Shown: positions 46,459 to 58,896, counted from the stretch's first letter. The stretch: 64,000 bases of DNA from Crossaster papposus (GCA_037893245.1 JBAIAA010000599.1:2232001-2296000); one strand, 5' to 3'. A program made the numbers and translations. The notes: generated by a model not told the origin, from the sequence alone.

Positions 46459-46885
46459 CTGGACGCGTAATTGTTTTTCCTAAGAGGGTTAGGGGTAATT
46501 ATCATAAATGGGCGGCTCTAGACCCTTCGCGTCATGATTATTCCATAGTTTTAACAATGACGCTAATAGTGACACTGTTATTGCTCATTCAACTAGCCCA
46601 GAGGTACATTAAAGCACTTTGAAAAACGGCTTCTGTCGATCTCTCACGGTAGCTTATAGATAATGGGTTAGGTTATAGATCGTTCAACTGGGGTTCGAAT
46701 TCGCTCTAATTTTTCATTGATTATTTTGGTCTCCAATTTTATTGTTGGAGTGAGTTTAATTTAAGGGAAAATAAGGATCTAAGAACCTACATGTAAGTGT
46801 CTTCCACTCAGTGTGGTGTAGATACGCCCATTTATGATAATTACCCCTAACCCTCCTAGGAAAAAAAAATACGCGGTCCGGACGT
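46459..46885. mobile_element. About 425-bp MITE with AGGGTTAGGGGTAATTATCAT termini
   Basis: The left arm GACGCGTAATTGTTTTTCCT...GAGGGTTAGGGGTAATTA...TCATAAATGGGCG (from 46459) and the right arm CGCCCATTTATGA...TAATTACCCCTAACCCTC...TACGCGGTC (to about 46885) are inverted copies of about 55 bp. The centre is unique and non-coding. Target duplication not resolved. Confidence 0.8.
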
Positions 46886-47701
46886 CCAACGTGGTCTGTC
46901 TGGTCTCCACGCGCTTCGTTCACATTGAGTAAACATGCTGGAGGCCAATCACAGACCGATCATTACAACAAGTTTGTGCACGCCGCGCCGCGAGTCTTTA
47001 ACTGGGCGTTTATTCAACTTTACTAAGTCACTTCTTGATTATAATCCCAATGCAGGGAAAGTAACTTACGACACTCGCACTTGCTGGGCTGTGTGGTGCT
47101 GGCCTGCCAGGGTATTTGCATGTTATGGACTATACGCAAATTAAGACGCCTACCCGTAAACAGTGGGGAGGATGATTACATTGGTCATCCCCCCCAGATC
47201 AAAAAGTGGGGGAGGGGGGGGGGGTATACCCCCCCCCGGGATCTCCGCCCATGTGTACATGCATAGACTAAATTTCTCTCAAGCCTAATCATCACATGAA
47301 TAATGCAGAGTAACATTTGCATGTGTTTTGTCTTTAGCTTGGTCAGATGTTTATACATGTAAATGCACTAGGTTGTCATCTGAGGGAGAGATGTGGCTTT
47401 ATAGACAAAGGTAATGCTGTCATGGGAAAACAACAGGAATTGAAATAAGTAAATACAATTATTTGCAAATCAAACAGTTACTTTCAAATTCTTAAAAAAA
47501 GTCTTTTCATGTTTCTGGGGATTGTTAGTTTTGTTTACCACAGACAAACTGAACAACTTAAGGGCTTGGTATTTTAATATACATGTACTGTTGTATAACA
47601 CCCAACCTACACGTATGTACATCCTAAACACCTAAAACGGCTCTCTGTTTGTCTACAAACACACTTCCATCTAGTTTTATATTTCACTACTGGCTACTCA
47701 C
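46886..47701. other. Spacer with G/C runs
   Basis: No exon is supported. A GGGGGAGGGGGGGGGGGGTATACCCCCCCCCGGG block (about 47210-47240) contains an inverted G/C run around GTATAC. It resembles, on the opposite strand, the GC-rich repeat edge near 36010-36090. Confidence 0.5.
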
Positions 47702-48653
47702 CTTCCATGCACACCATGTAGGGATGGAATGGTTGCCTTCTGTATACGGATATTGAATCCAGTACCCAGTACCGCGACACAATATTTTGTTCAGGAATGT
47801 GACTGGGTAGGCAGCTCCTAAGCTGACTGAGGTCTGTAATAAACATTAATGTACTGCACATTTAGTTTGAGGGACTTGTATGCCAGGTTTTCGGTAGAAT
47901 GGATGGCTCTTGTGAATTGGTATTTGTGGCGTTTGGCTATATATAAAAAGTTGTCGTTATATATCTTGCCCTCTTTCGTAAGTGAAATTTCCGGTCAAAA
48001 TTATAGCATCTGCAAGTTATTAGCATCTTAAAGGGATCGTACGTTTGGTAATTGGAACCCATTGTTTGTTTCAATCCTATATAGTTATAGACATACACCA
48101 TAAAACTAACCTGTAAAAATTTCATTTCAAAAGGTGGTAGCGATTTTGAGATATTGTCGAAAATCTGGAGCGGTTATGTCCACGCAGGAAGAATAATCTG
48201 CATTGGAATACACTATCTGAGAAACGTCACGGCAATAACGCTTCTCAGATTCAAATTTTTGGGGATACAAAGTGATATCTGTTACAATAACCGCAGTACT
48301 ACGAAGTAAAAAGTTTATAAAAGTGCTTTATACTATCCAAAGCTGCTGTACTTCTTATCAAGTAAGTTTTTATTGCCATTAATTTTTTGAATAATTACCA
48401 AACGTATACGATCCCTTTAATTCTCCCTGCCTCTGTATAAAATAAAACAATCCATACCTGCATTTGTTTTCTCCATGGAGCCTCTGGGAATTGATAATCG
48501 AATCGTAGCTCCTCCCCAACATTGATGTTCTTCAGGGCAAAAGCTGCTAAATGAGGTTAGTCATCAACCATCACAACTTTTATCTTGGTATTTGGGTGGC
48601 GCCATTCATCATTCATCAGCCGGCCCTTTGTTTCTGTGTCCGTTGCATCAACA
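47702..48653 (-). pseudogene. SET-domain lysine methyltransferase gene fragment (KMT5A-like)
   Basis: Two minus-strand exons, 48653-48458 and 47833-47702, join in phase 0 with good splice sites (ccacag, ttacag; GTATGG, GTGAGT). The first carries C-terminal SET motifs: VDATDTETKGRL then NDEWRHPN, and NINVGEELRFDY followed by PWR, as in SETD8/KMT5A-like proteins. A TAA lies in frame at about 48558, just before PHLAAFALKN, where the family usually has a Lys codon differing by one base. The second exon is open (44 codons, ends IPTWCAWK) and unrecognised. An upstream segment near 48830-48870 (YAVFVQSSDIEQL, donor GTATGA) joins in phase and may be a further exon. The result is either a pseudogene or an error at one base. 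Confidence 0.6.
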
Positions 48654-48870
48654 CTGTGGAGACAGGGAAACAAGTTACAATTTGGTGATGTACTCTGCAT
48701 CTGTTTATAATGTACATAGGGAAGAGTGAAAATAGTGTCGTCTTTTGTGTCCTTTTCTTGAGCATATAAATCAGAGGGAGGAATTTATAGCCAGTGTTCA
48801 TGTAATCATACCTCAGCTGTTCAATGTCAGAAGATTGCACAAACACAGCGTAATGTCCTTTCCAATCAAC

Positions 48871-49355
48871 ATGTATGTATAGAGATGATTTATTTAAAAA
48901 TAGATTGATATTGAATTAAATGGGATTCGAAACGTCAACCTCCAGGATGCCTTACTGAGCTATCCAGGCCTACATGTTAGTGGCCTCCCACTTAGTCAAT
49001 ATCTTTGTTTAGCATGTTCAGCGGGCACTAGTCAGAAGCCATAAACCCGTATGTACCATGTGGCCAGGGATCAAGCCCAAAGTCACGATGCTGCAAAACT
49101 AGATTAGGGAATCGGGAAATGATCGATTAGCTATCATGATTTCGAGAGGAGGGAAGATTCAGACGAAAGGGTGGTGACAAAAATAGCTTTTGGATTTCAG
49201 TATATTGTGTTGTGTACAAGCATAACTGACATTTCCAAAGTATATTTCTGTAATTAAGTTTTACATTACCAAAGGTCCTTTCCATGACGACTGAAGAAGT
49301 AGACATACGTAGTGTCGTCTTGCTCGCATTCTTCAGCAGTCATCAATGTTCCTCT
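48871..49355. other. Spacer
   Basis: No gene, repeat or RNA was recognised here. Confidence 0.5.
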
Positions 49356-49615
49356 ATATATCGGACTTACGAGGCGTCGGACTTATGATGTGTCGGACTT
49401 ATGAGGCGTCGGAGTTATGGACAGAAATAAAAGTAAAATTAATTGTCGGACCTATGAGGCGTCGGACCTACGAGGCGTCGGACCTACGAGGCGTCGGACC
49501 TATGGAGCGTCGGACCTATGGGGTGTCGAACCAATGACGCGTCGGACTTATGGGCCTTATTTGGTATTTTGTTGGACTAATGAGGCGTCGGACCTATGAG
49601 GCGTCGGACTTACGA
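49356..49615 (+). repeat. 15-bp minisatellite (TATGAGGCGTCGGAC)n
   Basis: About a dozen copies of a 15-bp unit run with one interruption (49425-49445) and some degenerate units. As fifteen is a multiple of three, the unit gives periodic five-residue frames (for example TYEAS/DLRGV), which I do not call as a gene. Confidence 0.9.
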
Positions 49616-50665
49616 GCGGACCCCAAATTCGCTACAAATTATTAACACACTGCTAGTGCTGGCTCAGGACGACGAGATTTAATTCTTCAGATTACAATAA
49701 GTTATCTAATTATTGTTGATTGATCAAACAAAATTATTGCAAGACTTTGAAATTGAGCATTTTACAACAGTCCATGTGTATCAAAAATGTTATTTTGTAA
49801 TCCATCAAGGGATCAAATCAAACGTAACTTTTTGTTCCATCAATAGATTGTCCTTTAACATGTTTAAGTTAACAATACTATAGTAAATACGTTAAAATTT
49901 GAATTTGAATTAAAATTTCCATACCTCTTGCAAATCGCAACAAATTATACTATTTTCGACATGGACAAAATCATTTCAAAGTTGCTTTGTATACAGTAGG
50001 AATGGTCATGCTGATTTGTGCCTTGTTTACAAAAAAATTCGTTAAAACTTAAAATATTCTCGATTTTCAAGTTTTTTGTTTACAGTTGGGTAACACTGGG
50101 GAACGTAATGGCATACATCACAAGAAAGCCCATTTCATGACAAAGAACATGCACTATTTCGTTAGCATGCAGGGTCATGCATTTTCATGAAAATATCATA
50201 TTTAATAACCTATCGCCTAGGATTGATTTTTTTCATAAATGGACCATTATTTACTGAAAACCAACCTTGAAATATACTGCTTCGAATATAGAAACTGCAC
50301 ATCGGTACTTCACGTGGTATGAGTCACCAATAAACACTGTGCATGCGTTAAAGCTTCGCTTGTTCACATTTTGTTCTTTCCAGAAAGTGGGAAATCGCTG
50401 CAGTGAATTGACGTCAGCGTTGAGTTTTTCACCGTACAACGCATAGGAGGTTACCGATTACCAGCTAAAATGTCGGCGACGAACGTATCGCGTCAAAGGA
50501 GGCTTGCGGTCAGTGGTCCAGCTTGCGGTCGTAGTGCTTTAGCAATGGGCATACCAGGGGGTCTGATAACAGTAATTGGCTTAGATTTTATCGCCCGGGA
50601 AGTTCAAACTCCTTCTGTGGTCCTTTCTCTATGGTTAGACCTACAAAGCGTTATTATTTGAGTCC
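49616..50665. other. Spacer
   Basis: The DNA is AT-rich. A 63-codon plus-strand frame at 50470-50661 (MSATNVSRQRR...) has no recognisable domain. It may be a first exon because it follows a TATA-poor, ATG-proximal AAAATGTCGGCGACG context, but nothing downstream supports it. Confidence 0.35.
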
Positions 50666-50908
50666 TTTAACCAGTTCGCGCCGGGATTATTTTAACATCG
50701 CCGAGCCGACGGGCGGGATTATTTTTAACGAAACTCGATCCGAAGCGTGTTCAGGCCGATAGTGCTGGGTAGCACACCCACGCATTTCCGGCCTTGCGCG
50801 CTGCTGACATACATTTCCGAACTTGAACTTGGCGTATATATTCGTCATCCGTTTTGAAATTGGGGAAATTTTTGCGTTTATATTCGTCATCCGGCGCGAA
50901 CTGGTTAA
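50666..50908. mobile_element. 243-bp MITE, TTAA-bounded, copy 1
   Basis: TTAACCAGTTCGCGCCGG at the left and its inverted copy CCGGCGCGAACTGGTTAA at the right bound the element. The interior has TATATTCGTCATCCG and CATTTCCGGCCTTG words. TTAA at both edges suits a TTAA-targeting superfamily (piggyBac or Kolobok type), as inference. Confidence 0.85.
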
Positions 50909-51179
50909 CGAGGCACACTTCAAATTATTTTCTTCATGAGTGTGTGGATGATCTTTAAACTAATTTAGTTAAACGATGGCACTAGTATTAATAAAACTCG
51001 CTTTGAAAACTGTTGGTAAACATTCAGTATCTCAAAGCCTGGTCTAAAAGCTGATGTCAAGAAACTGGTCACAAACTGACTCATAACGTGACACACTTGG
51101 ACAAATTTCAATAATCCTCAATTTAACTCCTAATTTAACTCCTGTTTGTTATGTCTGCCACATTTTAATTGTAACATGT

Positions 51180-51380
51180 TTAACCAGTTCACGCCGGATG
51201 ACGTATATAAACGCAAAGATTTCCCCAAACTCAAAACGGATGACGCATATGTCTGTCAGCAGCAAGCAAGGCCGGAAATGCGTGAGTGCACTTTCGGCCT
51301 GAACCCACTTTGGATCGAGTTTCGTTAAAAATAATCCTCAGCTCGGTGATGTTAAAATAATCCTGGCACGAACTGGTTAA
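51180..51380. mobile_element. 201-bp MITE, same family, copy 2 inverted
   Basis: TTAACCAGTTCACGCCGG at the left and GGCACGAACTGGTTAA at the right. Read on the minus strand the interior matches copy 1 (TTAACATC, CGAAACTCGATCC, GGCCGA, GCATTTCCGGCCTTG, TTTTGA..TGGGGAAA). The two copies are 270 bp apart in opposite orientation. Confidence 0.85.
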
Positions 51381-53115
51381 AGGGGTGCACTCTTCAAATT
51401 CTTCACGGTAAAATTGTGTTCAATTTTTTTTCACAAGGAACTTTTAAGCATGTGAATATAAATGGAAGACTTTGGAACAGGGTAGTTAAGTGTAAAACTT
51501 TAAATCAGATGGTTTTATTTATAATATGCCTGTTAATCAATTCCATCAAAAATTGCTCGTCAAGAGGTTCACTTTTGAGGCCTAGGCCATGCAGAAGTTC
51601 TGGTGCTGCCACTTTATTTGTAACTGGTTCAAAGCATTTCAGGTTGACACAAGGCCTCTTGGCAATTACATGTATGCCAAGTGGACCTATAGTGAGTGGT
51701 TTAATTCCATTGGTGCTTCAGGTTTACTTGTGGCATGCATGTCGTCTATACACTCTGTATACTGTAAAACAATATGGTTTTGAATGAATTTCAACATATC
51801 AAAGGCCGATATTTGCACAATTGAAGTATTTTGTATACATGTAACAACTACAGGTACCTACATCTATGGCGTGTCCAGGGGGGGGGGCTTTGGGGGCTGA
51901 AGCCCCCCGCACGCGCGGATCCCCCCCAAAAAAATGAAAGAGAAAAACGAAGGAAAGGAGGGGAAAAAAAGGAAAGAAAAAACGAAAAAAAAATAACAAA
52001 ATATATATAAACGAAAAAGGAAAGAAAGAAAGAGAGAAAGAAAGAAAAATTATTAAATCGGCAGAAACTGGTGATCAAACCAATCGGCTTTGACTGAACA
52101 TGATGATCCAATTGGTTGATAGTTTTAATTGGCGACGTGCTGGCTATAATGACGTTAATACGAGCTGAATGATTTTCATTGTTCAACGTGTTTTCATCGT
52201 TGTCCACATGGTTGTAAGGTGTCAAGGAGATTTGGAACTTAACTTGATCATAGCTACAAAAGATTATTCGAAATATAGCCACTTGCTTCGAAACATTCTA
52301 TTCAAGCAAGCGTTAAACGGTAAGTAAAACAATTGTTTTAATCATTATAGTGGGGCCTACCTCTTTCCATATAACAAATTAGTGAGTATGTGTATGCCTT
52401 GACATAAATGATGTTAGACCTAGATCCCACCGAGCAGAAGACCTTCACTCATTCGGATTGCATCCGATGAAATTGTTTAAACTTGTAGGCCTAGAGTATA
52501 CATAAAACGTTGCCGTATAATATTGTGTGGAAATGGGTTATATGACATGTGGGCCTACATGTAGTTCCTTAAGCGCAACGAGCACAAACTACCCATGTAA
52601 GCTGTTTACAACGTACGGATCACAACGGGTGCGGTGGTGGCCCTCCGCTAAAAATAACCTAGGTACAGGGTCTTATTGTATGTTGTAACTCATTCTGTTG
52701 AATAGTTTATTCCTCGGTTAGATCTGAAGGGGGTTGAAACGATTATCTGTAATTTAGCTTTGTCTGAATGTATATTTGGCCACTCGGAAAACGGCGCATA
52801 GATATAGAAGTCGATTGAGTAATCCGGCCTCAGCTTTTCCAGAGACGCGACAGGTCGAGGGCCCACGATGAGAGGTAATTTCACTCAATTACCTGTAATT
52901 ATTGGATTCCCCACTCCTCAAGTGTTTGAGAGTATCATATAACACTGATCTCTAGAACTTAGTGCAGTTTCGTTGGGGTTCTGAACTTAGCCCCGAGTTT
53001 AGTATAGAAAATAATTGTAATTGTGCGGGAGTGCGCTGGCCATGTGAACTATTTTAGCTACCACCATGAGCGAGAGCCAAACTCTCACTGGTCCATTCAC
53101 CACCACGTGCCATCT
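51381..53115. other. Non-coding region with a purine-rich tract
   Basis: A (GAAA/GGAAA) tract runs over 51938-52060, next to a G-run (51879-51887) and the symmetrical GGGGGCTTTGGGGGCTGAAGCCCCCC motif (51881-51907), which can pair with itself. No exon is supported. Confidence 0.55.
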
Positions 53116-53116
53116 G

Positions 53117-53117
<1 letters not shown>

Positions 53118-53148
<31 letters not shown>

Positions 53149-53192
53149 GGGGCTCGGGGGCTCGGACACATGCCCCCCCCCCCCCCCCCCCC
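53118..53192. repeat. Facing G- and C-homopolymers
   Basis: About thirty consecutive G (53118-53147), then a 25-base G-rich link and about eighteen consecutive C (53174-53192) can pair as an almost pure G:C hairpin. More G occurs at 53236-53247. Poly-Gly and poly-Pro frames crossing it are artefacts. Run lengths may be unreliable in assembly. Confidence 0.85.
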
Positions 53193-53249
53193 ACTCCCCT
53201 CCCAATATTTCTTGCTCGTTTACCACCAGCACCAGGGGGGGGGGGGGAA

Positions 53250-55590
53250 CTACAACAACATTCCTTCAGTTTGACTTTAACATTATCGCTGCTAGCGAGC
53301 CGCGACCGGAAACCACAATACAGACACAACAGAGGTTCATCAGCCGGTACGTAGTACGGTGCGCTTTTTTCTATGTTAATGGTGTAGGCACGTTGATGAC
53401 GTTCGCAATGTCAACGAATTAGACCCCTGCCGTACTACTGAAATCCAGATTCCTGAACTAGAAAACATTCAAGGATACTGCGATTTGTTGTGCACTTTCA
53501 TTCGGACCCGAGTACAAACGTAACAGCTCGGCTGACTATGCAGTGACTTGGCGACAATGGGACAGGTATTTATTTTTCTTAATTGTCATGTTACTCTGTG
53601 CAATTTGCTTGTGATGTCTTGTCTATTCTCCAGCACAGTCCATCACGCATAGCTTATGACATAGAAGTGATGACCTAACGGCCTCAATATAAACCCACTG
53701 AGCTCACTTGCAAGTAAGGGACCCGGGTACCCTATTCCCGTCACGGTCGGGTACTCAGGTACCCGCGACTATTATTAGGATCATAACAAAAAAACCAGGG
53801 CGGGGGGGGGGGGGGGGCCTTCGAGGCTGTGATTGCGAAACGCTGTGGTACCGTCCATTCTCAAAATAGGAGGGAACAATTTTCTCACTCGAAAAAGAAA
53901 GAGTTTTTGGCATCCAATCTTAACATCTTGTCTGTTGTAGTTGTACAAGGTTGTTATTTACCTTAACATTTATCATCCAATGACAAAAATTGTATTGGAA
54001 ATGAAAAAAGCAGTCGAAAAAATTAAGCGTTGACGTACCGTTTATGTGCGTGGAGATTGTGCACAAATACTCAAATGACGTTAACAAATACCTCCCCTAA
54101 AAAGGGCAATAATAATCGATAAATTGTGAAAAATCGTGCTTCGACCCCACTCATTTTTTTCCATGGATACGTTAAAAAAGGATGTAGCAGTGATATACTG
54201 AATTTAAAAAAAATCTGCCTGTGACCACCTTGCGTTTTATTGTGTTGTTTTCGAACAAAACTGGCAGAAAATGAATTCATGTAGATCGTGCCTGTGTACC
54301 TGGCTTTGCGGACGTTATATGAATCACTGAATTCGGGGAGCGAGCACGGAGCAAATTTGTACGTGTTTCAATGGTGCGCTTCGAGGTAGCGATCTATACG
54401 TATTTACTGTGTGAGATGTGTGGCTCATGAGCGTGGAAAAATGAATGAGATACATTTCAACGTTGGTGGCGCACTTTGTTGGGCCCCCCCTCTGCCCCCC
54501 CCCCCCCCCCCCCCCTCCCCCCCCCCCCCCTGAAAAACCCGAAAGTATACACCGCGTCGGCACGTGCAAGTATACATCCCCTTGCTTATTCCACTAGCAA
54601 GCTGCAGCGGGACTGCCGCGCTGGCATTGCATGCTTACTTCAGCGGCGGTCTAGTCAAAACCCTTTTCTAAGAAGTCCGGCGGTCTAGTGAAAAAAATGA
54701 CAAGATAAGTTAAGAGCGCCGTTTTCAGAGCCAGATTGTCAACAGCGATCCCGGATTGCGTGGAGTTTACTTTCAGCTTGTAATAAATGTTTGTAAATGA
54801 ATTGACAGGAAATGAATTGACTTGCTGCTCCCCATAATTGCACGCCTACAATGATGGCACGTCTTTTTCCAAAATAAATAAGGTTCAATGAACTAAATCC
54901 TTTGAGTGAGCCGACACTAAATCCTTTGAGTGAGCCGACACGAAATGTAGCAAAGAAAGCCGACCGCAAATGCGCTCGGCTGGTCGCAGAGTGACTTTGA
55001 TACAATAGAGGCAAATATCTCTTTGGCAGTATCAGGTTTCAAAACCACATTGCAGGTTCGGGTCCGTGGGACCGTGAATTAATTCAGCACATTTTCCAAT
55101 GATACACTCAGAAGATTATTATACAATCATAAACAAATGGCAAACAGTTTTGTGTCCCATCAAACATTATCTTAAAAATTAGCGAATTAAAGCTTGAACG
55201 AATAAGTACAGGGGGAAAAAATACAAACTTAATCTTAAACCTCGGAAAAACTTACTCAAAGGACAACTGTAACAAAACGATCGATATTCTTGACAGTAAT
55301 GGTACCCAACAAACCTGAAAAGGCGATTTCAGGTCTTAAAATCCTGGACCCCCACCGAGGCCCAGACCTCCTGGACCAAACGCTGTTAGACTCTCCGCTC
55401 GCTTCGCTCTACCGAAACGATTTTGATTCAGCCCCCCGCAGGAAAAAATCCTGCACACGCCTCTGTACATGTACCATCAGTTGTTGTAATGCTATACCCA
55501 GATCAAGCTACATAGTTTTGGGGTTTAGAATATTACTTTTTTTTCCTATTCGTGAATAAGGGTATGAATATGACGGGTATGATGGGAGGT
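53250..55590. other. Region without supported gene, with C-run
   Basis: A long C tract interrupted once lies at about 54497-54530, a G17 run lies near 53802-53818, and a direct repeat of about 26 bp (AATCCTTTGAGTGAGCCGACAC) lies at 54896-54943. No exon, RNA or terminal repeats were identified. Confidence 0.5.
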
Positions 55591-55591
55591 A

Positions 55592-56060
55592 GGGTAGGGT
55601 CGGGCCATGTAAATAAATGGAGCTATAGCGTTGGTCTGTGTAAATGAACGGAGCTAGGGTTAGGCCTTGTAAATGGACAGAGCTAGGGTTAGACCATGTA
55701 CATTAATGGGGTTGGGCCATGTAAATAAATAGAGCTATACACTCTGGTTGGGCCATGTAAATAAATAGAGCTAGGGTTGGGCCTTGTAAATGAACAGAGC
55801 CAGGGTTAGACCATGTAAATTAATGGGGGTTAGGCCGTGTTTATGAACAGAGCATAGGGTTGGGCCGTGTAAATGGATGAAGCTATAGGGTCAGGTCATG
55901 TAAATGAACGGAGCTACATGTACTGACTACTGTATATGGTTGGGCCGTGTATGAGCAGAGCTAGGGTTGGGCCGTGTAAATGATTAATGGAGCAATTAAG
56001 GGTTAGGCCTAATTTTAAATGAATGAATCTAGGGTTGGGCTGTGTAAATGAATAGTTAAG
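55592..56060 (+). repeat. About 30-bp degenerate minisatellite
   Basis: The unit GGTTGGGCCATGTAAATGAA followed by a GAGCTAG segment (CGGAGCTAG or AGAGCTAGG) repeats about fifteen times with indels, so the period drifts between about 28 and 37 bp. No coding frame. Confidence 0.85.
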
Positions 56061-56984
56061 CCTAGCACAATGGACTCCATCCATGTTGATGATCATCCAC
56101 GTTTAAACTATAAAGGATTTAATAGTGGACAAACAAATTTATTAGTAAACCATATCCAGGCACCAGATGTTCCCCCGCTTAACGCAAGGAGCTACGGGAG
56201 GAATGACCCCTGGTGAACTTCCAGGGAGCCATTACAGTGCCTGTCACAACAAATTGAAATTACTGTCATATTATGTACATTGTATGATGGCCATTAATAT
56301 TAACTGGAATAGACTTATTGGCTGATACGATAGCGCCATAAAAATCTGTTAACCTGTGTCTGTCAAATTCCCGTCCAAAAATGCCCCATTGTACAAAAGA
56401 ACATCCAAGTCAATCTTTGTTATATAATTGGCATTCGAATTAATGTAGTTGGCATTAGAATTAATGTAGTTAACATTACAGTATAATTATCATCTGTCTA
56501 AACCAACAGAAGGAATAATATGGCTCTTGGTGAACATCCAGGAAACCAATGTGATTAAGTAGGGCATAAAACGTAAATTTATTTCACAATGCAAAAACAG
56601 TCCGGTAAATAATTTGTCCCCATGCAAAGTTGCACGGAGGTGACGGGGTGGACGTGGGCAATTTTACAGTTAATTGTTATTGTTGTGCTTTGCACAAAGG
56701 ACTGTGACAAAGTGAGCTTAAACATTGCACACATTTTTCCACTAAAACTAGCTAGCAGACTACGATGTCACCCCATTGGCTGAAAGTTTGGTGTAACATA
56801 AGCTCTCATTGGTCCAAACCCTCTAATCTGATTGGCTAATTAACAAACTGCATATATAGTGTAATATCACTGTATCTTATTTAGAATCTTGTGTTTTTTA
56901 CAAAAAGTAAAATGCAATTTTTGTCAAGAAATCATAACAAAAATGTTGATATATATGCATGTCCAGAAAGCTGTTAAAGAGCTC
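56061..56984. other. Spacer
   Basis: No gene, repeat or RNA was recognised. A short direct repeat (GGCATTAGAATTAATGTAGTT variants) lies at 56430-56475. Confidence 0.5.
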
Positions 56985-57412
56985 TGTATAATAATGTCCA
57001 CGATCGATTGCGTATAATTATGTCCACGATGGATTGTTCAATGAATGACAAACACAGACATCGAGTGCGTATATTAACGTCCACGATAAATTGTTCAATG
57101 ACAAACACAGACATCGTGTGCGTATGATAATGTCCACGATTGATTGTTCAATGACAAACACAGACATCGAGTGCGTATATTAATGTCCACGATAGATTGT
57201 TCAATGACAAACACAGACATCGTGTGCGTATAATAATGTCCACGATTGATTGTTCAATGACAAACATAGACATCGAGTGCGTATAATAATGTCCACGATT
57301 GATTGTTCAATGACAAACACAGACATCGAGTGCGTATAATAATGTTCACGATTGATTGTTCAATGACACAAACACAGAAATCGAGTGCGTATAATAACGT
57401 CCACGATTTTTA
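56985..57412 (+). repeat. 53-bp minisatellite, about eight copies
   Basis: The unit begins GTCCACGATTGATTGTTCAA, continues TGACAAACACAGACATCGAG and ends TGCGTATAATAAT. Adjacent copies differ in a few positions (GATAGAT/GATTGAT; ATATTAAT/ATAATAAT; GAG/GTG). It directly adjoins the 3' end of the gypsy remnant. Confidence 0.93.
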
Positions 57413-57955
57413 ACCATTCTGTTTTTAGAGTGTATTTACAGTGCACACAAAAACAACCTACAAGTACCAGGCAGCGCAACAGTCTGGCTAGTTGCACATA
57501 CCTCTCCAACGAAACCTCCTCTTTGGACTCCTGAACCCCCTCCAATACTCAGTGCAAGGGAATAACCTCCCTCCCAAACATCATGATTAGGAGATACACC
57601 TGTAGTTTCTTGAGGGCTAGAACGATATGTCATCAGTACATAAGGAAGATGAATGTCCCAATCCCTTTGATCATACTGAACATACTTAGAAATCATATCC
57701 TCAAGAGTACGATTAAGTCATTATACTAAACCATCACTTTGGGGCCTGTAACTACTGGTCAGGGTCTTATCAATTTCAAGCAACCGACACACTGCATTAA
57801 ACAACCGAGAGTCAAAATTCTTTCCTCTATCAGTATGCAACTGCAAAGGCATGCCATACCTACAAGGTAACTGAGTCACACATTTTTAAGCAACAGTCTC
57901 AGCCTCTTGATTTGGTAATTCATAACGACTAAGACATAAATAACCATCTCCTCTT

Positions 57956-58168
57956 TCAGAAACAGGTAAGGGGCACATTATATCCATGGCTACTCACTCT
58001 AGAAGAAAGCCAACGGCTGAGGGTTGCAAAGCTGCTCTTATTTTTTCGGAAAGTCCCCTTTCTCCGCTGACATTTGACACAAGTTCTAACCCAATCTGTT
58101 ACCTCTTGCCGAAAATGTACCCCTAAATAACCCTGTCTGATCTTTTCTAATGTTTTGGCTTGACCCAA
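57956..58168 (-). pseudogene. Ty3/gypsy integrase zinc-binding remnant
   Basis: The residues TLEKIRQGY and VRTCVKCQRRKG give the C-terminal half of the HHCC zinc finger. The reading is lost after about 50 residues. The integrase core end recurs at 57696-57436 (YDQRDWDIHLPYVLMTYRSSPQETTG), which includes the helix after the catalytic Glu. Confidence 0.75.
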
Positions 58169-58335
58169 ATGTCCAGCAGAACGATGATCATATAAAGGGA
58201 ACTAACCAACTGCAAAATCTCCCCAAATCCAACTCGCTCAAATTGCCGGTACATAATTCCTCCCTGGAGAACTAACTGGTCCCATTGCATCCACAGTGAC
58301 TTCGTGGTCTAGAGAACTAACTGGTCCCACTGCAT

Positions 58336-58851
58336 CTACAGTGACTTTGTGGTTAGGCCTACTCCAAATCGAGCAATGTCGCTCCAAACTGGTTTCTTAT
58401 TGTCCTTTAACCCCCAACTCAAAGGAAGCAATCGAGGACCATCTCCTTGTACCTTTCTTATCTCATCTGGACTAACTGCTTTCAGGAAAACTCCAGCATA
58501 CCGTGATTTACTTGCTTCACATTCCTCTTGGTGTGGCATTCGCGATAAAGCATCGGCATTTGTATGTTTAGGACCTGGGCGATGTTCCAAAAAAAAATCA
58601 AACATTCCTGAAGTCTCAAGCCACCGGGTCCTTTGCCCTTCAGCATCTTTAAAATTAATTAGCCACCGAAGTGAGCCATGACCACTGACGCTCAGCCTTA
58701 CTAATATTTTTTTACTATTGTAGGCTATTACAGATTCCTGACCATCCACTAACTGAGACAGTACCGTCCCACTTCCTTCTCCTCTGGCATCGGTATCAAG
58801 AATAAAATCTTCAGCAAAATCAGTATCCACCAATACTGAGGTAAATGTCAA
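58336..58851 (-). pseudogene. Ty3/gypsy RNase H
   Basis: RNase H-like residues are FILDTDARGEGSGTVLSQ (first acidic residue), HGSLRWLI and RPGPKHTNADALSRMP (last box). The middle box (normally ..EALAVVWA..) is altered. The 171 codons are open and would degrade RNA in RNA:DNA hybrids in an intact element. Confidence 0.8.
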
Positions 58852-58896
58852 AGCACTTTTAAGTAAACAAAATGCATCTTCAAACGGATGAGTCTA

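Noticed and set aside
49346-49599. Five-residue periodic frames
   Set aside because: They follow from a 15-bp minisatellite with no flanking exon signals.
53023-53422. Poly-Gly/poly-Pro frames
   Set aside because: Produced by G and C homopolymers.
56985-57412. CRISPR-like regular repeats
   Set aside because: The units are contiguous with no unique spacers, and the genome is eukaryotic.
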